DNA of 64,000 nucleotides from Nymphaea colorata. Lineage: Eukaryota > Streptophyta > Magnoliopsida > Nymphaeales > Nymphaeaceae. How positions within the stretch are numbered: the stretch's first letter is position 1; each line of letters opens with the position of its first letter. The position numbers and the translations under genes were made by a program. Below the pieces are notes generated by a model that worked only from the letters and a program-made list of their open reading frames with translations, made no database searches and had not been told where the DNA came from. This document shows, one piece after another, positions 47,270-59,984 of the stretch. The stretch covers positions 11,298,716 through 11,362,715 of the forward strand of contig NC_045142.1 in NCBI RefSeq assembly GCF_008831285.2, in the 5' to 3' direction.

Positions 47270-49722
47270 TACAAAGGGTTTCATTTCATTCTTTCATTTT
47301 TTTGCTCTCTTGTTCCTTCCTTTCACCTCAAGGTCCGATGTATATATGACGGAGATGTTCTTCAAATACGTTCTAGTTTTACTTTTAAGCAGATGCCGTC
47401 TGTGGCTTTGTGCATTTGGAGTGTGCTTGTATTTTAGGAATGAACAAATGAATAGGCTTGGTAACAGAAATTTGCCTCACTAAGTTTGGTTTTCTTGTTT
47501 TATCTCGTTATTTCCTGTTAAGTCAAGCGCCCATTGGATCATCAGGCGGTGACACGGTTAGTTTTGTTCTTGTTCTTCTGTTCTTTTCTTTGTGTTCTTG
47601 TTTCTTTTTGAATAGATTGGAGAAGACACAAAATAGATAAAACTTAGTTCTAAACCTTCACCGCAAAAAGTAGTTTGCAGTGCAATGTCATCGTTTCCAG
47701 AGGATGGCATCTGCAAAAGTGTGTCAAATTGCTGCCGAGAAGCCATCGGCTGTACCCCCATGGTTTGAGTTGAAGGTTCGTGGTTCAAGAAGGCATAGCT
47801 CTGCTAATGGAGTGGGAAATCGGATGTCAAATTCATTTCAGACTGGCTCATTACGGTGCACATTTTATTGTTAAAATTCATACTTTGCTGTCAAGGAGTC
47901 TTGTTTCAAGATGGACGGGGAAAGGCCCATTTAGTGGTTGAGGCAACTCATAAAAGTTTAGTTATTTTTACATTAATACTAATATTTACATATAGGCTGC
48001 TTTTTAAATTTTTTTGATGTATTAGTATTTAATTAAGAATTTCAATGTATTTGATTTGAATCAGATATCCCATCTAATTAGGAATGTCAATGTATCCATT
48101 TGAATCGGATATTCGATTGAACCTTGAAAAACATGAAAGAAAATTAACATGCGATTAAGAAAGTGGATAGGTTTTGGATTTAAGAAAATGGCATTCGATC
48201 GTAGAAATATCAGATATGGATTCAAATTGGTTTTTTTTTAAATAAATATTCCATGTCTAATGCTTTTATATTTTTGAAAAATGGTCAAATTCAGTTTAAA
48301 ACTCGGAATTGTGTCAGTTTCAAATATAAATGTTTGGACCAGATTCATATTGTAAAATTGGACGTCAAATTTATGATATGATTTTTCTTTAAATAATTAT
48401 TGGTATATGTTATTCGAATCCAATTTGTTGATGGGCGATAGGTCCTAATAAGCGAGAAATTCGCTCGTGAGGGTTAATGAGTTTGTACCCTGCAATCTAC
48501 CGTACGCACCGCAAGCAACCTGAAAGTTTGGGTTGGGTCGGCTGCCAGAATTAGAACCTAAGGAGTAAAGGTCCGTTAGGCCGTGGGCCGACCCAAACAC
48601 TGCTCGAACGTTGTGTGTGCCATGGCTTCTGGAAATTTTGTTGCTTTATTAAGGAGGAAGAGTATTTTGCAATTTATTTAACAATTTCTTATTAGCTGTC
48701 GAGACCCTCGGCGTTAAAATTATTTGAAGAAGTCAAGCAGCCATTCACAATTTCTCAACATATCCACGCAATTTAAATGGTAAGAATGTCAACATGCTCC
48801 ATTTGGATTAGATGTTTGACCAGACCGTTATAGATATGACATCCAAACAGGATTTAGATTCAAAAAGAACGACATCCGATCAGATTGGCTTTAGGATGTA
48901 CATATACATCCAATCGATACAGATTTGATTAAGTATAGTTTTAAATAAATGTCATATGTTCAATGCTCTTATGTTTTGAAAATCAGCTGTGGGCTAGAGA
49001 GAAGGATAAGAGCTTAAGTTCTCAGTTGGATGGTAAGATGAAATACTCTTCAACGAAACAAAAGAAAGATGACATGAAAACAGCTCCATTTCATTCTTTT
49101 CTTTTATTTTCTTTTGTTTTTTCCTTTGGCTTCAATGTGGCGTGTATATATGATAGGAACGTTCTTCAAATAAGTTTTAATTTTACCTTAAGGCAGATGC
49201 TTGTATCTTACAGGAATGAACAAATGTGCAATTAAATAATCGGTCAATGATGATAAACTTGGTAACAGAAATTTGGCTCACCAAATTAGGTCCCGAGTTT
49301 TGTTTGGTTATTCCTGCAAGTCAAGCGCCCATTGGAACATCAAGCAGCCGTGAGGGTTACCTCACTGTACATCATAAAAAACAGAACAAGTGAAATGGAC
49401 TCCAGCTTCAAGCCTGCTGGACGTCGACTTTGAGCCACTGTAGCAATCAAACACAGAGCAGACAATTTCTAATTACTTCTAGTTGGAGATGAGTATGCCA
49501 ACTGAAATAATTAGAAGGGATCAAGTTATACCACACCGTGACTGTGACCAAAGGGGCCCATCAATCTTGTGCCTGAGAGAAACAACTGTGGTAGAAATTG
49601 CTTTTATAAGCGAATAAAAGGTGTTGTAGATTTCATTTTAACAACTTTTCATCAGCTATTGAGACTCCCGGAGTTCAAGAAATTATTTTCAGAAGTTAAG
49701 CAGCCTTCATAATTTCTCATCA
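47270..49722. repeat. Duplicated DREB2 3' flank
   Basis: 47270-47555 is homologous to 49078-49355. Shared runs include TTTCATTTCATTCTTT near the start, GTTCTTCAAATA in the middle, and GGTAACAGAAATTTG and AAGTCAAGCGCCCATTGGA near the end. 48640-48757 is likewise homologous to 49597-49722 (TCAGCTATTGAGAC-like and AAGCAGCC...ATTTCTCA). The order is the same in both, so a block downstream of DREB2 was tandemly duplicated. The left copy has grown, partly by the AT-rich element at 48000-48430. No part of the coding region is included. Confidence 0.75.
48000..48430. repeat. AT-rich dispersed element (GAATCGGATAT family), copy 1
   Basis: Carries AGGAATGTCAATGTATCC, TTGAATCGGATATTCGATT, then TTTAAATAAATATTCCATGTCTAATGC and a GGTCAAATTCAGTTTAAA block. 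The same word order recurs at 48770-48990 (GTTTTAAATAAATGTCATATGTTCAATGC) and 63590-63960. Ends not defined. Confidence 0.55.
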
Positions 49723-52700
49723 TTAAGCAGCTATTTGCACTTAAGATAAGCATGTTGTAAATTCAAAGTTAAGCACGTTGCTATAAATTACTCAAAAGAT
49801 TACAATGATTATTTTTCATGTTATGGTTTACTTGACATGAAATCCGAGAAAACTATCTGAAAAGCAACTCAGTTAAGAATGTCCACTTGCAGTTATCTAT
49901 GAATACAGAATTGGCTGTCCATGCAAACTGATCTCTAGGGAAACGTCAAACATTACATTACTTCAGATTGACAAAGGTTTAATGTAATGTGAGTAAGATC
50001 ATCCAAGTTACATGCATCAAACAAGATGTATCTCTTCGCTGTTCTCTAGGGATGTAATTTTCACTCATGTCTTTGACGGATTGAATTCATGCTTCCAACT
50101 GCTCAAGCAAACTCGTCTAGGGAGGCAAAGAAAACGTCACCAAAACACACAATCACATTTCAAGCGAAGATCATTGTGCTTTCTTCATGTTGACTTATGA
50201 TTGCAGACTCTTTGCAACTGATTAAAAAGCTCTAGAACCAATGCTACCCACCAAAATCTGCACAACAACGTCAAGATAAAATGTAACCTTCGCTATGCAC
50301 TGGAAGATATTAACCATTATTTTGTGCACAAATCAAATTGCTCAGTGCAACAACTATAACAGCAACAAGAAAAACTATAGCACTTTGGTGCGCTAAGTAA
50401 TGCCTTTCCAGAAGACAGGTGCACTCAGCAATGCCTTTCCAGAAGGCATCCAAATCAAAATTCTAAAGTTGTACATAGGAATGCAATAGTTCTAATTGAG
50501 AAGGCACCCAATGTTATACGCCCAATCTGACTGTGTGTGTATAAATTCAGCTGACTTCCTGGACAGGTACCAGCAACCCAGGTTTCTTACCATTAGGTAG
50601 CAGGTTCAAGCATTAAAATGGTGCCCATGTTGTCCAGGACTATCTATATACCAATTCAGTTTTACTTGGAGGGGGAGACAGAGAGCACCAGCAAATAACC
50701 TATCTGATGTCTTCACATGTTCTCCACAAAAACCATCCAAACAACGGTTAGCAATGGGGCACACCAACAAGTTACCCAATTGACTATTAACACAACCTCT
50801 CCCTCAGTCACCAGCAATCTACTTCTCTCTTTTTCTCCATCAGTATTCAGACCTCATATTATCACCGGCAACACTCTTCTATCTCTCCACTGCAGTACTC
50901 ACTACACCAGTGACCTTCCCAACTCTCATCATCCGCATTTGTCGACCTCTCACTCTCTTGAGTGTGTTCATATTTACTAAACAAGCTATTTATTCATAGG
51001 CCATACCTTATATATACTATCTTATATATAGATTTGATGATCTGTCATATATATTAGTTTTATGGTAATCTGTGCTTGCTTTTTATTATTTATTATCTAA
51101 TTGTAAGTTTTTCTTCGGTCTTTTTAGTCTGTTTGTCTTTTCCCGATCTGTTTGTGAGATTTTATTACATATATAATTTGTCTCTGTAATATGGACTGAG
51201 CAGGGTTGTCAGATTGCTCGGAGAAGAATCTCAAAACTTCAATTCCTGGAGTTGCATGACAAGCTCTAGAGAAAATCTGTAGAGTGTAAGAAAAAGCATG
51301 AAAGAAATTACCATGAATGATATTGGTCACTATTAGAAGATCATGCAAAAAATCGACCAGATCTAACGTCATTGTGTTCAACAACACATTTGCTAGGAAT
51401 CAAACCTTAGGTTTTTCTGTTACGTATAAAGTATAAACACAGTTTGTTTCCATCATAAATTGTCCACAAATGTTCATTCCTCAATGACTGGAAACCAGCA
51501 TGCTGATAAAGAAACTTAAGAAAAGCAACATTGAATCCACAGGATCCAATCCAAATAAAGAAGTGGACCTCTCCAGATGAAGATTTGGACAGGCATACAT
51601 ACACATGCCAGCACGTGCACAGACAGGAAGACAATAGACATTACTTATATGTTAGTAATGCAGTGGTGCTCCTGGAATACCTACACGGTTATTTATACCT
51701 ATGTTGTTTCAAAGCCATGGCTTGATATTGTACTCGAGCACCTCGGGTACCTACATCCATGTTCTGATAAGTTAATAACCATAGCTAGATGTACCATTGC
51801 AATCAGAATTTATAAATACATTCAGATTGGAGCATGACTTATTTGAAATAAATGATGATCTAGGTAATGCTGTCTGGACATAAAAACACAAATTTTCAAG
51901 TATCAAAAAATTGACACATTGAGGGAGCCAGTCAGTTTTTTCAAGACATTAAGATATCCATATTTATGCTACAATAACGTGATGTAAAACTTGTGCGCTA
52001 CCAGGAAATAATATGTAGAACAGAGGAACTAGATCCTGGCTTCTACCATTAATGTCTGGCTTTCTCAATGGATATTCACCATCGAGAAAGAGATAAACAC
52101 AAAACTCAGGGTTTTCAGTACTAGTACAGGTCAACATCCAGTTAATTATTAGATTTTATTATAAGGTTGAGCAGAAGTGTATAACATTTACGAAAATATA
52201 AACTTTGTGCAAGTGGGTGTAGGTGCTCAGGAGCACCCTATGACTCTAAACCTAATATAATTTTCGAGTTGACAGACTAATTGTTTTCCACTCTTCATTG
52301 TTGTTACATTTAGCCAACACAGGATTAAAAATTTAAAAACCAATGGCCGAACATAATCAATTTCTCAGCATGTTGAGCATTAATACAATGAGCATGATAT
52401 ATGACTGTGCCTATCTTAGTCGGGCCCTTCGTCCTAAGTGGGTGTAAAAGCTTCAAGACCATGAAGTTAGCAAGTCATTGAGCTCGTTTTCCAAAGGGAA
52501 GTAGACCCAATGCCTCCTGCAAATTTTGGTGCAATTGTTTCGAGCCATATTTTACTAATCTTACAGAAGCCAAACCACTGACATATCTTACACAAAAAAT
52601 AGCTAAATTCAGAAGGCACAGATGACAATGCAGCAGTAAGTCGCATGCAATTATATATCTACAAACATATTGATGCAGCAACAAGACAAGCATCAACAGA

Positions 52701-52982
52701 TGCACGAAGGACAAACATAATCACGTAAAACAAGACAGTCAGAAACGGAAAACCATAAAACCGTCATCAAACTCCAGCATATCTTGCACGAACATGATCA
52801 ATAAGCAGAACATTGGAAACTACATTCACTCCAGAAATCCCACCCACCCAAAAGAGAAGTTCGGCTAACATTTCTAAGAGCAACCATTAATATGTACCAC
52901 AAGAAGAGCCAAAAGAAACGAGAAAAGAGAAGGAAAAACAAGAATGGGAAAAGAAAACAAAAATGGAGGCCTACCATCCTCG
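49723..52982. other. Intergenic, no gene supported
   Basis: About 3.3 kb between the DREB2 flank and the mL40 stop. Small open frames occur on both strands (for example 51407-51634 and 51124-51387 on -, 50717-50980 on +) without recognisable domains. The part near 52560-52980 may hold an unannotated 3' UTR of the mL40 gene: GATGGTAGG directly after its stop is a possible splice donor, which I could not confirm. Confidence 0.5.
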
Positions 52983-53780
52983 TCATCGGAGCTTCTCCTT
53001 CACCACGTGCTTCTGCGCGGCCTCCCTGATCTTGTCCACATACCCTTGAATCGGAGGCGTCAACGTCGCCATGTACCGATTGGCAGGGAAGGGCGTGAGG
53101 TCAGGGACAAGCGCGGCCTCGCGGAGATGGTCAGGAAGCGCCGCAATTGCCTCTTTCTTGAGCTTCAGCAGCGTGGATTCGGCGGCCTGACGCGCCCTCG
53201 TCTTCCTCATAAGGACCCTGCTGTACTCCTTGGCGAGCCTCCGTCCGTCCTCGACGGTGAGCTCGTACTTGATAAGGTCCTTCTCGTCGATCAAGCCCAA
53301 AGAGATGGGGTCCAAGCCGGGGGTGCCGATCCAGGACTCACGAGTCCACGGCGGTGTTGCCGGAGCTCCGTCGCTACCTTCTTTCTTCTTGGACTTGGCC
53401 TTGGCCATATCGAGCTCGCGCTGGCGCTCCTTGCTGATGAGGCCAAGCTTCTCGCGCTCGGCCTCGCGGCGGCGCTGCTTCTCGGTGAGGTAGCGGATGG
53501 GGGTGGGGGCATTGAGACAGGACTCAGCCAGTCGGCGTAGGCGCTCGGCCTCGCCGCCTCGGCCGCGGCCCTCGGAGGGGGGTGGTGCGGCGGCTCCCTT
53601 CTTCTTGGTGATCTTAGAACGCTTCAGCGGCTGGCCCGACTTCAGCTTGCCTTTGCCCTTAGCAGTGCCGCTCACGCCGGCCCGGGGGATCAGAAGGGAC
53701 GGCGGCTCTGTCGGAATGAGCGCCGGCGGCGGAGGGCGGAGAGAGGCTTTCCAGAGAGAAATGGCCGCCCTGCGCAGCAT
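52983..53780 (-). CDS. Probable mitochondrial large-subunit ribosomal protein mL40
   Basis: 265 residues, single exon, ATG at 53780-53778, TGA at 52985-52983. The first 35 residues (MLRRAAISLWKASLRPPPPA...) are Arg-rich, Ala/Ser-rich and almost free of acids, a good mitochondrial presequence. A long highly charged helical region follows (KQRRREAEREKLGLISKERQ at about 103-122). The C-terminal part (GRRLAKEYSRVLMRKTRARQ ... LREAALVPDLTPFP ... TLTPPIQGY) lines up in order and spacing with the C-terminal half of mL40/MRPL40: charged helix, then P-x-L-x-PF, then TPPI-x-x-Y. Assignment is from memory of the family. The gene is GC-rich, unlike its surroundings, and its leader on the - strand is a GA repeat (53790-53825). 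The alternative is another plant mitoribosomal coiled-coil protein. Confidence 0.85.
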   Translation of the reverse strand: MLRRAAISLWKASLRPPPPALIPTEPPSLLIPRAGVSGTAKGKGKLKSGQPLKRSKITKKKGAAAPPPSEGRGRGGEAERLRRLAESCLNAPTPIRYLTEKQRRREAEREKLGLISKERQRELDMAKAKSKKKEGSDGAPATPPWTRESWIGTPGLDPISLGLIDEKDLIKYELTVEDGRRLAKEYSRVLMRKTRARQAAESTLLKLKKEAIAALPDHLREAALVPDLTPFPANRYMATLTPPIQGYVDKIREAAQKHVVKEKLR

Positions 53781-54883
53781 CGTTCGCCTCTCTTTCCTCT
53801 CTCTCTCTGTCTCTCTCTCTCTCGCTGGCGCGTACTGGCGCAGCCCTCGCGGGTCGGGCCAGTATCAAATGCATGTGTTGGTAAAATATAATCTGGATTT
53901 GGATATTGTATGAATTGGAATTACAGCCCGATCAAATGCATGTCTAAATCCAATTTCACTGCGTAAGAGAACAACTTGTCCAATAACAAACTTACGTAGC
54001 ATGCAGCCATGAAATAGCCGAGATCTACAACTCACGTATTATATTTTTTCTAAAAACATCATTGATATTTTCGATTGAACTCCTACATTTTTTTAAAATA
54101 TGCTTTTATTTTATCAAAAGTTTCACGTTCAAAAAATTTTCAGAAGCACGCCCGATTTAAAGAAAATCTTTCGACAAGATGCCCGATCGAGCTGTGAAAA
54201 TTCGATAATCAACTCAAACTTTTTAAAGAATCTAAATCAAAACATGCTGATGTTTTGATAAATTTTCAAAAGCACATTTTAAATTTGGAAAAAAAATCAT
54301 GGGAAATACACTTAAATTGATTATCTGAGCAATTTATTCAACTTTTGAATACACCTAGGCATCCTTTGTTTAATTTAATAAGTAACGTTAGTAAAAACAC
54401 CGACCTAATTAAATTAGATACTGTTAAAAAAATATTAACCAAGATGTAGTTACGCAGATATGAATCTTGGATAGTTACTCTGATATTAATCTTGTCTGGT
54501 ATAGCTAAGGCAAATACAAAATCATTATTATTATTATTTTTTATTATATTGAGATTAATTTACTATTTTATTCATTTTTTCTGATTAGCCCAACTGAAAC
54601 TAGTAATAACCTAAGGTTTGATTGTTAGAAAGTGGTTTCCCACTATTAACTGTGTCTTTAACAATGTGAAGACTTGAATTGTTTGTTGTTTTTAAAGCCT
54701 TCGGTTCGGACATCGAGAAAGAAGCACGAAGCATTTGCTTATCAGGCCGCAGCTCCATTTATATCTCCATTTTCTTTTTCTTCTTAGCCGCTACGTTTTT
54801 GGGGGCGTTTAGATGACACTTCCATGTAACCAAGGGCCTAGCTAAAAATTTTTTATGATGAGAGTTAAATTAAAGTTTTTAAA
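53781..54883. other. Upstream region of mL40 and AT-rich intergenic DNA
   Basis: A CT repeat (GA on the coding strand) lies at 53790-53825, just upstream of the mL40 ATG. No TATA box is evident. The rest is AT-rich and featureless. Confidence 0.45.
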
Positions 54884-57800
54884 TGTTGACACAGACCGAA
54901 TTTGGGGGTTGCACGTGTACGGACCTTTCCTTTGTTTTAAGAACTCATTTATCATGCTAAAACGTGTTTTAAACCCAAGTCACATGTTCGAACGAATCGA
55001 CAACCATTCAAACCTAAATCGGGTATAAAATGAAGTTGACCACCCATTTGTAACAAAAAGAAACTGTTTTATATCATTAAAATTTAATTTAAAACAAAAA
55101 AAAGTCACGCGATCACACGTCGCAATGCGCAACCACGCGGTGCATGCGAGCGCGTGATTCGTGCGTTGCAAGCGCAGTGGCGGGTGCAAGCGCGATATCA
55201 TGCATCGCAACACCCGATCGGGCGACTGCGCGTGCCACGATCGAGCGTGTCGCGGTCACTCCCAGCACACTCCATGGAGGCGCTCCTGAAATGCCTTCTG
55301 GGCCTGCCTTGTGCGCAAGCCCCATTTTTCTTCAAAAATTAATTCGATAGGGGCATTTTTGAACATTTTAAGTAGGCATTAGCCCTGCCTACACATCAAA
55401 GCCAATCATATTAAGTCAAAACTTTTTTTTTTTCAAAAAAATTGAAAATAATTCAAAATTATTTGAAATTTGGATGAGAATATTGTGAAATTCTAAAAAA
55501 AAATTAAATTTTGAGTTTGACTCCAAAACTCTCTATAAAAACTTCCATTATCCTCTCTCTTGTGCATGAAGAAACTCTAGTGCATTTGAAGACTTAGAGT
55601 TTTTCCAAGCTCTCTTCCTCCATTTTCCCTCTTTTTCATCTCAATCTTCTTCTTCCCCAACTTGGAGCAAACTTCATCAAGTTACAACTGTTCAAGAGAG
55701 TACTCAAGATCTCTTGGAGGTCTCCTCTTCATCATCTTGAAGATTCATTCAAGGTGAGACCAAGATTATTTCAAGCAAAAGGTGATCATTTCTCCTCAAA
55801 ATCGTTTTCATAAAAGGTATGTAATCAACATCTCACTACATTCTTTCTTTTATTTTTTTTTTTCTTTTTTCCATCTCTCATGGCCATATGAGATATCATT
55901 CAAATATCTATTTTAGAGTCAATGAGTTATGCGAGAGTGCACCGGGAGCATGAGAAGATGAGATGATCTTTCATTTTAGGTTGAATCATATTTTTTCTTT
56001 TATTGAATGTAGCATTGTTTTGGTTTTTTCATTTTCTCTCTTCTTTATCTCTCCATGGTCATACAAGATAACCCTAAAATATCTATTTTAGAGTCAAGAG
56101 ACTATTCTTAAGTATACCAGGAGCATGAGAAGGTGAAGTGATATTTCATTTTATGCTTGAATTATGTTCTTTCATTTCTTGAATGTAGTCTTGTTTTGCT
56201 TCTCATATTTTTCTCTCTTCCTTATTTCTTCATGGTTATATGAGATAGCTCTCAATCTTTATTTTAGAGTCAAGACGCTATGCTCGAGCGCACCGAAAGC
56301 ATAAGAAGATGAAATAATATCTTATTCTATAATTGAACCATGCTCTCTTTTTTTTTTGAATATTGCTTACATATTATTCCAGCATAGTTGTTCGATTTTT
56401 CATTTATATATGAATGAACAGTGAGAATGAGAGTATAATTTGGGATTTCTCTTTATTCTTATGTTTATTATTTTGAGGTTGGGACTTGTCCAATTCGAGA
56501 AAAACCCTCACGAATATGTATACATTAATATGTATGTTCATGTCATTTGATGCTAGTTTCTTTTTTTAATCATCATATTAGGAACCCTAATGAGTATCTT
56601 ATCGTGTGGTTTGATCTTCTTCCATACCCAACGGTAGAAGAAGCATATTCCCTTGTAACAAACCAAATAATAACATTCTATGTTTATTTATAAATCATAT
56701 TTTACAAAAGATTTTCGAAAACAAATACTTTCTCTAATGTGGCTTTGAAGACTTAGCTTAGACTCTTACATGAGTCCAAGCTCCCCTCCAGCTTATATCA
56801 AATTTGAAGTCGGTTATTTTAAGTTTTTTTTTTTTATTTCTAATCTCATTAAGACACGTATGTATATATATGTTATATACATATATGTGCACATGATGAT
56901 TCCTTCATCTGTCTCTCTCTATGTTTCTACATTTTATTTTACAAATTTTCATATACATATGAATGCATATATACATGTGTTCTATTTTCTCTCTCTAAAA
57001 GCTTTTGTTTATCTTTTCAAGATAAATGTTTTCTCCTACAAAATTCTTATATATATCTTTTTCTTTCCCTTTCTATTTAAGTTAAGATTTTATTTTCAAA
57101 AGCTTATACAAATATGTATACATATATATAGAGAATGTATATATTCTCCTATTTCAATATCTTTCTTTTAGTGATCTTTGAAGTCTTTTTTTTTCTCTCT
57201 CTTTCTTTTTATAAAGAATATTGCATCTCTTCCATTCCTTTAAACATTTTCCCATGATCTTTTATTTATCAACTTTATCAAAACCAAGACTTAAGTAGTG
57301 ACCCAATATTGGATTCATGTTTGATGGTTTATAACCTCAATCCATTTTCAAAAAATTTTCTTTCTTATATATGATAATTATCAAAACAAAAATCTTATAT
57401 GTATGTTATGGTAGGAATGCCCTTATATGAATGTTATAGTAGGAATGAATGATTTTCCTTTCCAATCATATAGGATCAATGCATTCATGCATTCAAACTC
57501 ACTTGATATCACTTATGATCACAAGCACTTCTCCAAAAGAATTTAAGCAAGATGAGATAGAGTTCTAAATAGGTAGTAACTGAATTAGAGCAAAATCTCA
57601 AACCTACTTAAAGTCTTAAGAGAATACTAAAATGACTTCAAAATGATTTCTCAAGCTTTCCAAATAATATTTACAAAGATTTTTTCAATTCTAGTTTTTT
57701 TCAAAATATTTCACATTCTTAAGTAATTCTTCAAAAACCTTTTCAAAAATTTGAAATATCAAACTTTCAATATTTTCTACACCGCATATGGAAAGAAATG

Positions 57801-57970
57801 TTTAAGCCAAGATAAAATGCATCAATAATAAACATAGCCCTTGGATTGATTACCCCCAGTAAAGGCGCGAAAAACGGTCAATCCTCGTACCGACAGCTGA
57901 GTCCATTTCTCTCTCATTTTGAAAACAAAACTCATTTTTCTAGAGCACCAAAATTTTGCGGATGCGAACA
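54884..57970 (+). mobile_element. LTR C of the long-LTR family (solo or truncated)
   Basis: About 3.09 kb colinear with LTR A (2440-3194 then 7026-8783). Shared landmarks: AAGTCACATG...CGA near 54975, the TATA box CTATAAAAAC near 55540, the GGTATGTAATCAA block at 55816, CTTAAGTAGTGACCC near 57295 and a CCTCGTACCGACAG block near 57885. The end is GGATGCGAACA. Both the start (TGTTGACAC at 54884) and the lack of a matching TSD (GTTAG follows the right end) suggest the left end is truncated or rearranged. It is longer than LTR A because of the internal triplication at 55860-56360. Confidence 0.75.
55860..56360 (+). repeat. Triplicated segment of about 175 bp inside LTR C
   Basis: The block with CATGG(C/T)(C/T)ATA(T/C)(G/A)AGATA followed by TTTTAGAGTCAA and GAGCATGAGAAG-like text occurs at 55879, 56054 and 56231 (spacing 175 and 177). 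LTR A has one copy (near 7038-7110), which accounts for most of the length difference between the two LTRs. Confidence 0.9.
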
Positions 57971-58545
57971 GTTAGTTTATGCAACAAATGCAACGGCTCA
58001 TTGGGCTCATGTAAGGCAGATATTAGGCTATCTAAAATGTACTAATTCTATATGATTTTGAAATATCTGAAATCTAAATCTTTTCTTTTGACTGACATTT
58101 TATCTTGGAGATATGCAAAACAACAAACAGTGGCAATATATAAAGTTGTTGCAAGCCCTTCATTAATGGATATGATGTTGTTGGATAAGCTATTATAAGA
58201 CTTGGGAATTCAAATTGAAGAAAAACTAGTATGAGGTTGTTGCAAGCCCTTCATTAATGGATATGATGTTGTTGGATAAGCTATTATAAGACTTGGGAAT
58301 TCAAATTGAAGAAAAACTAGTATGAGGTGTTAAAACATTGGAGCCACATACCTGCCTGTTAATCAAGTATTTCATCCCTACATTAAACACATTGAAATAG
58401 ATTACATTTTATAGGAGAGAAGGTTGCCAATAAAAATCAAACAAATAAGGACCCAATACGAAGTGGCAAGTATTTTAAAAATATTACCTGGACCATGATA
58501 ATTTTCTAAAAAAAAAAAACATTGAAGCTTGTTCATATGGAGTTT
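57971..58545 (+). pseudogene. Ty1/copia RT-RNase H relic
   Basis: Frameshifted translation gives AHWAHVRQILGYLKCT (near 57990-58045), then a WRYAKQQTVAIYK segment (RNase H, degenerate SKKQxxVARSS), DLGIQIEEKL, HPYIKHIEIDYIL (near 58375-58410; compare the KHIEVDFHFV motif of copia 1) and ILPGP near 58490. Order and spacing match the C-terminal part of copia pol. It contains a perfect 91-bp tandem duplication. It starts abruptly at the LTR C boundary and has no LTRs of its own that I could find. Confidence 0.8.
58145..58326 (+). repeat. Perfect 91-bp tandem duplication
   Basis: 58145-58235 and 58236-58326 are identical over 91 bases (start GTTGTTGCAAGCCCTTCATT). 91 is not a multiple of 3, so it also shifts the copia relic frame. 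Identity implies it is recent or an assembly artefact. Confidence 0.95.
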
Positions 58546-59984
58546 GGATTGAAGGGGAATGGTGAAAATATTGTTTCCAATCATGCATCTTTCATATCAA
58601 CGATGTCTTTGCAAGTTATTGGCAACAACTTACCAAAATGTATGATTGGAATGCTACGTGTTTGCCCAGATCAATTGGAGATATAAACCTCCAATGAAAG
58701 CAGCTGCGAGTTAAGCTTCCCTCCTTTAATTGGAGGTATAAACTTCATGGATGGAAACTATAATGGTAAACCTCAAGGTTGGAAACCAAGCAAGGGCAAC
58801 AATACTGTTTGAAGATAATGGTTATGTAAAATGGAGAGAGAACAACAAATGTATCAAGCTAAATCCAAAATTATTGAATCTTGATAGACCAAGCTACTTA
58901 ATTTGCTATTTAGTAGTTTCTCTCATTAATTCCTCTCTTATGAGAGAGAAAACATAAGTAATTGTAGTATTATGTTGTTCAAACAAGAGGATGGAGTTGA
59001 TCTTTGTGAATGGAGGTGGTACTAGACCAACTACATAATTTGGCTGGTATTCTTCTTTTCTTCTTCCCCTTGTGCTGCACTTTCATAAGGTTAGTAATTG
59101 CCTTCAATTACTAAGCCAAATGCTATCTGGACTCAATCTTGCTCTAAAAAAGGAAGTTTAGTGGTTCATGCAAAACAAAATGGATCAAAGAGGAGGAAGG
59201 CATTTAATGTGGTTTGATGTGAAAAAATGGCTATATCTATTAGTGGCGGAGCCAGGATATTTTGGCTGAGGTCTGATGCGCGGTGGCCCATGTAATTTTA
59301 AGTCATCACAATGCCACTTTTTTCTTTAATTTTTCTAATGTTTGATGGGCTGGTGCGGGCCAACTATGTACGCCACTGATAACCATGGAGAACTTTCGCC
59401 TATTGATTATATATTGTCAACAATGAGTGATTTCTTATTTATATTACATTTACAATGACCATGAGATTTTCTTGATTACAGGAGAAATACCGGAATAATC
59501 GGCAATTATTTTGCTGTGACTACAATAAACTCTTTCCCTATCATGCATCATTTGCATAGCTGTGGCCACATCAATATGATGCGTGATCTGCATGGCTAGC
59601 TGCATCATAATCTTTGTCGCTTAACGTTATCACTGGAGGCGCTATGGTCTTCATTCCTTGATGTATGTTCGGCTAAATCTAATACGAGTTGTGTGAGTTG
59701 AGGTAAGATACGCTTACACTTTTTAGTTTGTCTGAGCTGAAAAATTGAGAATTTCCTATGGGTTGTCACTTCTTTACTTTTTGGCAAGAAACTGGTTATA
59801 TGTGCAGGTGCACAAATTTTTAGTATGATGGTATCTTAATGACAAAAATGCCTTATTAATAAAAAAACCTTTTAGTAAAGACAAAAAAGAAAACCAAAAA
59901 AGTTAAAAGACCAAAAAGTCATTTTTTAAAATAATTTTCAAAATACCCCAACTCCTACCCTTTTTTTTTTTTTGAGGAGGCGGG
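58546..59984. other. Intergenic with a small MITE-like element
   Basis: At 59239-59382 the ends AGTGGCGGA and, inverted, AGTGGCGTA bracket about 140 bp. This resembles short MITEs, but no TSD is convincing. The rest, including 58625-58950, is not recognised. Confidence 0.4.

Noticed and set aside
53291-53913. Overlapping open frames of 70-140 codons on both strands at the mL40 locus
   Set aside because: They are shadows of the GC-rich mL40 frame; only the - strand 265-residue frame has a presequence and family motifs.
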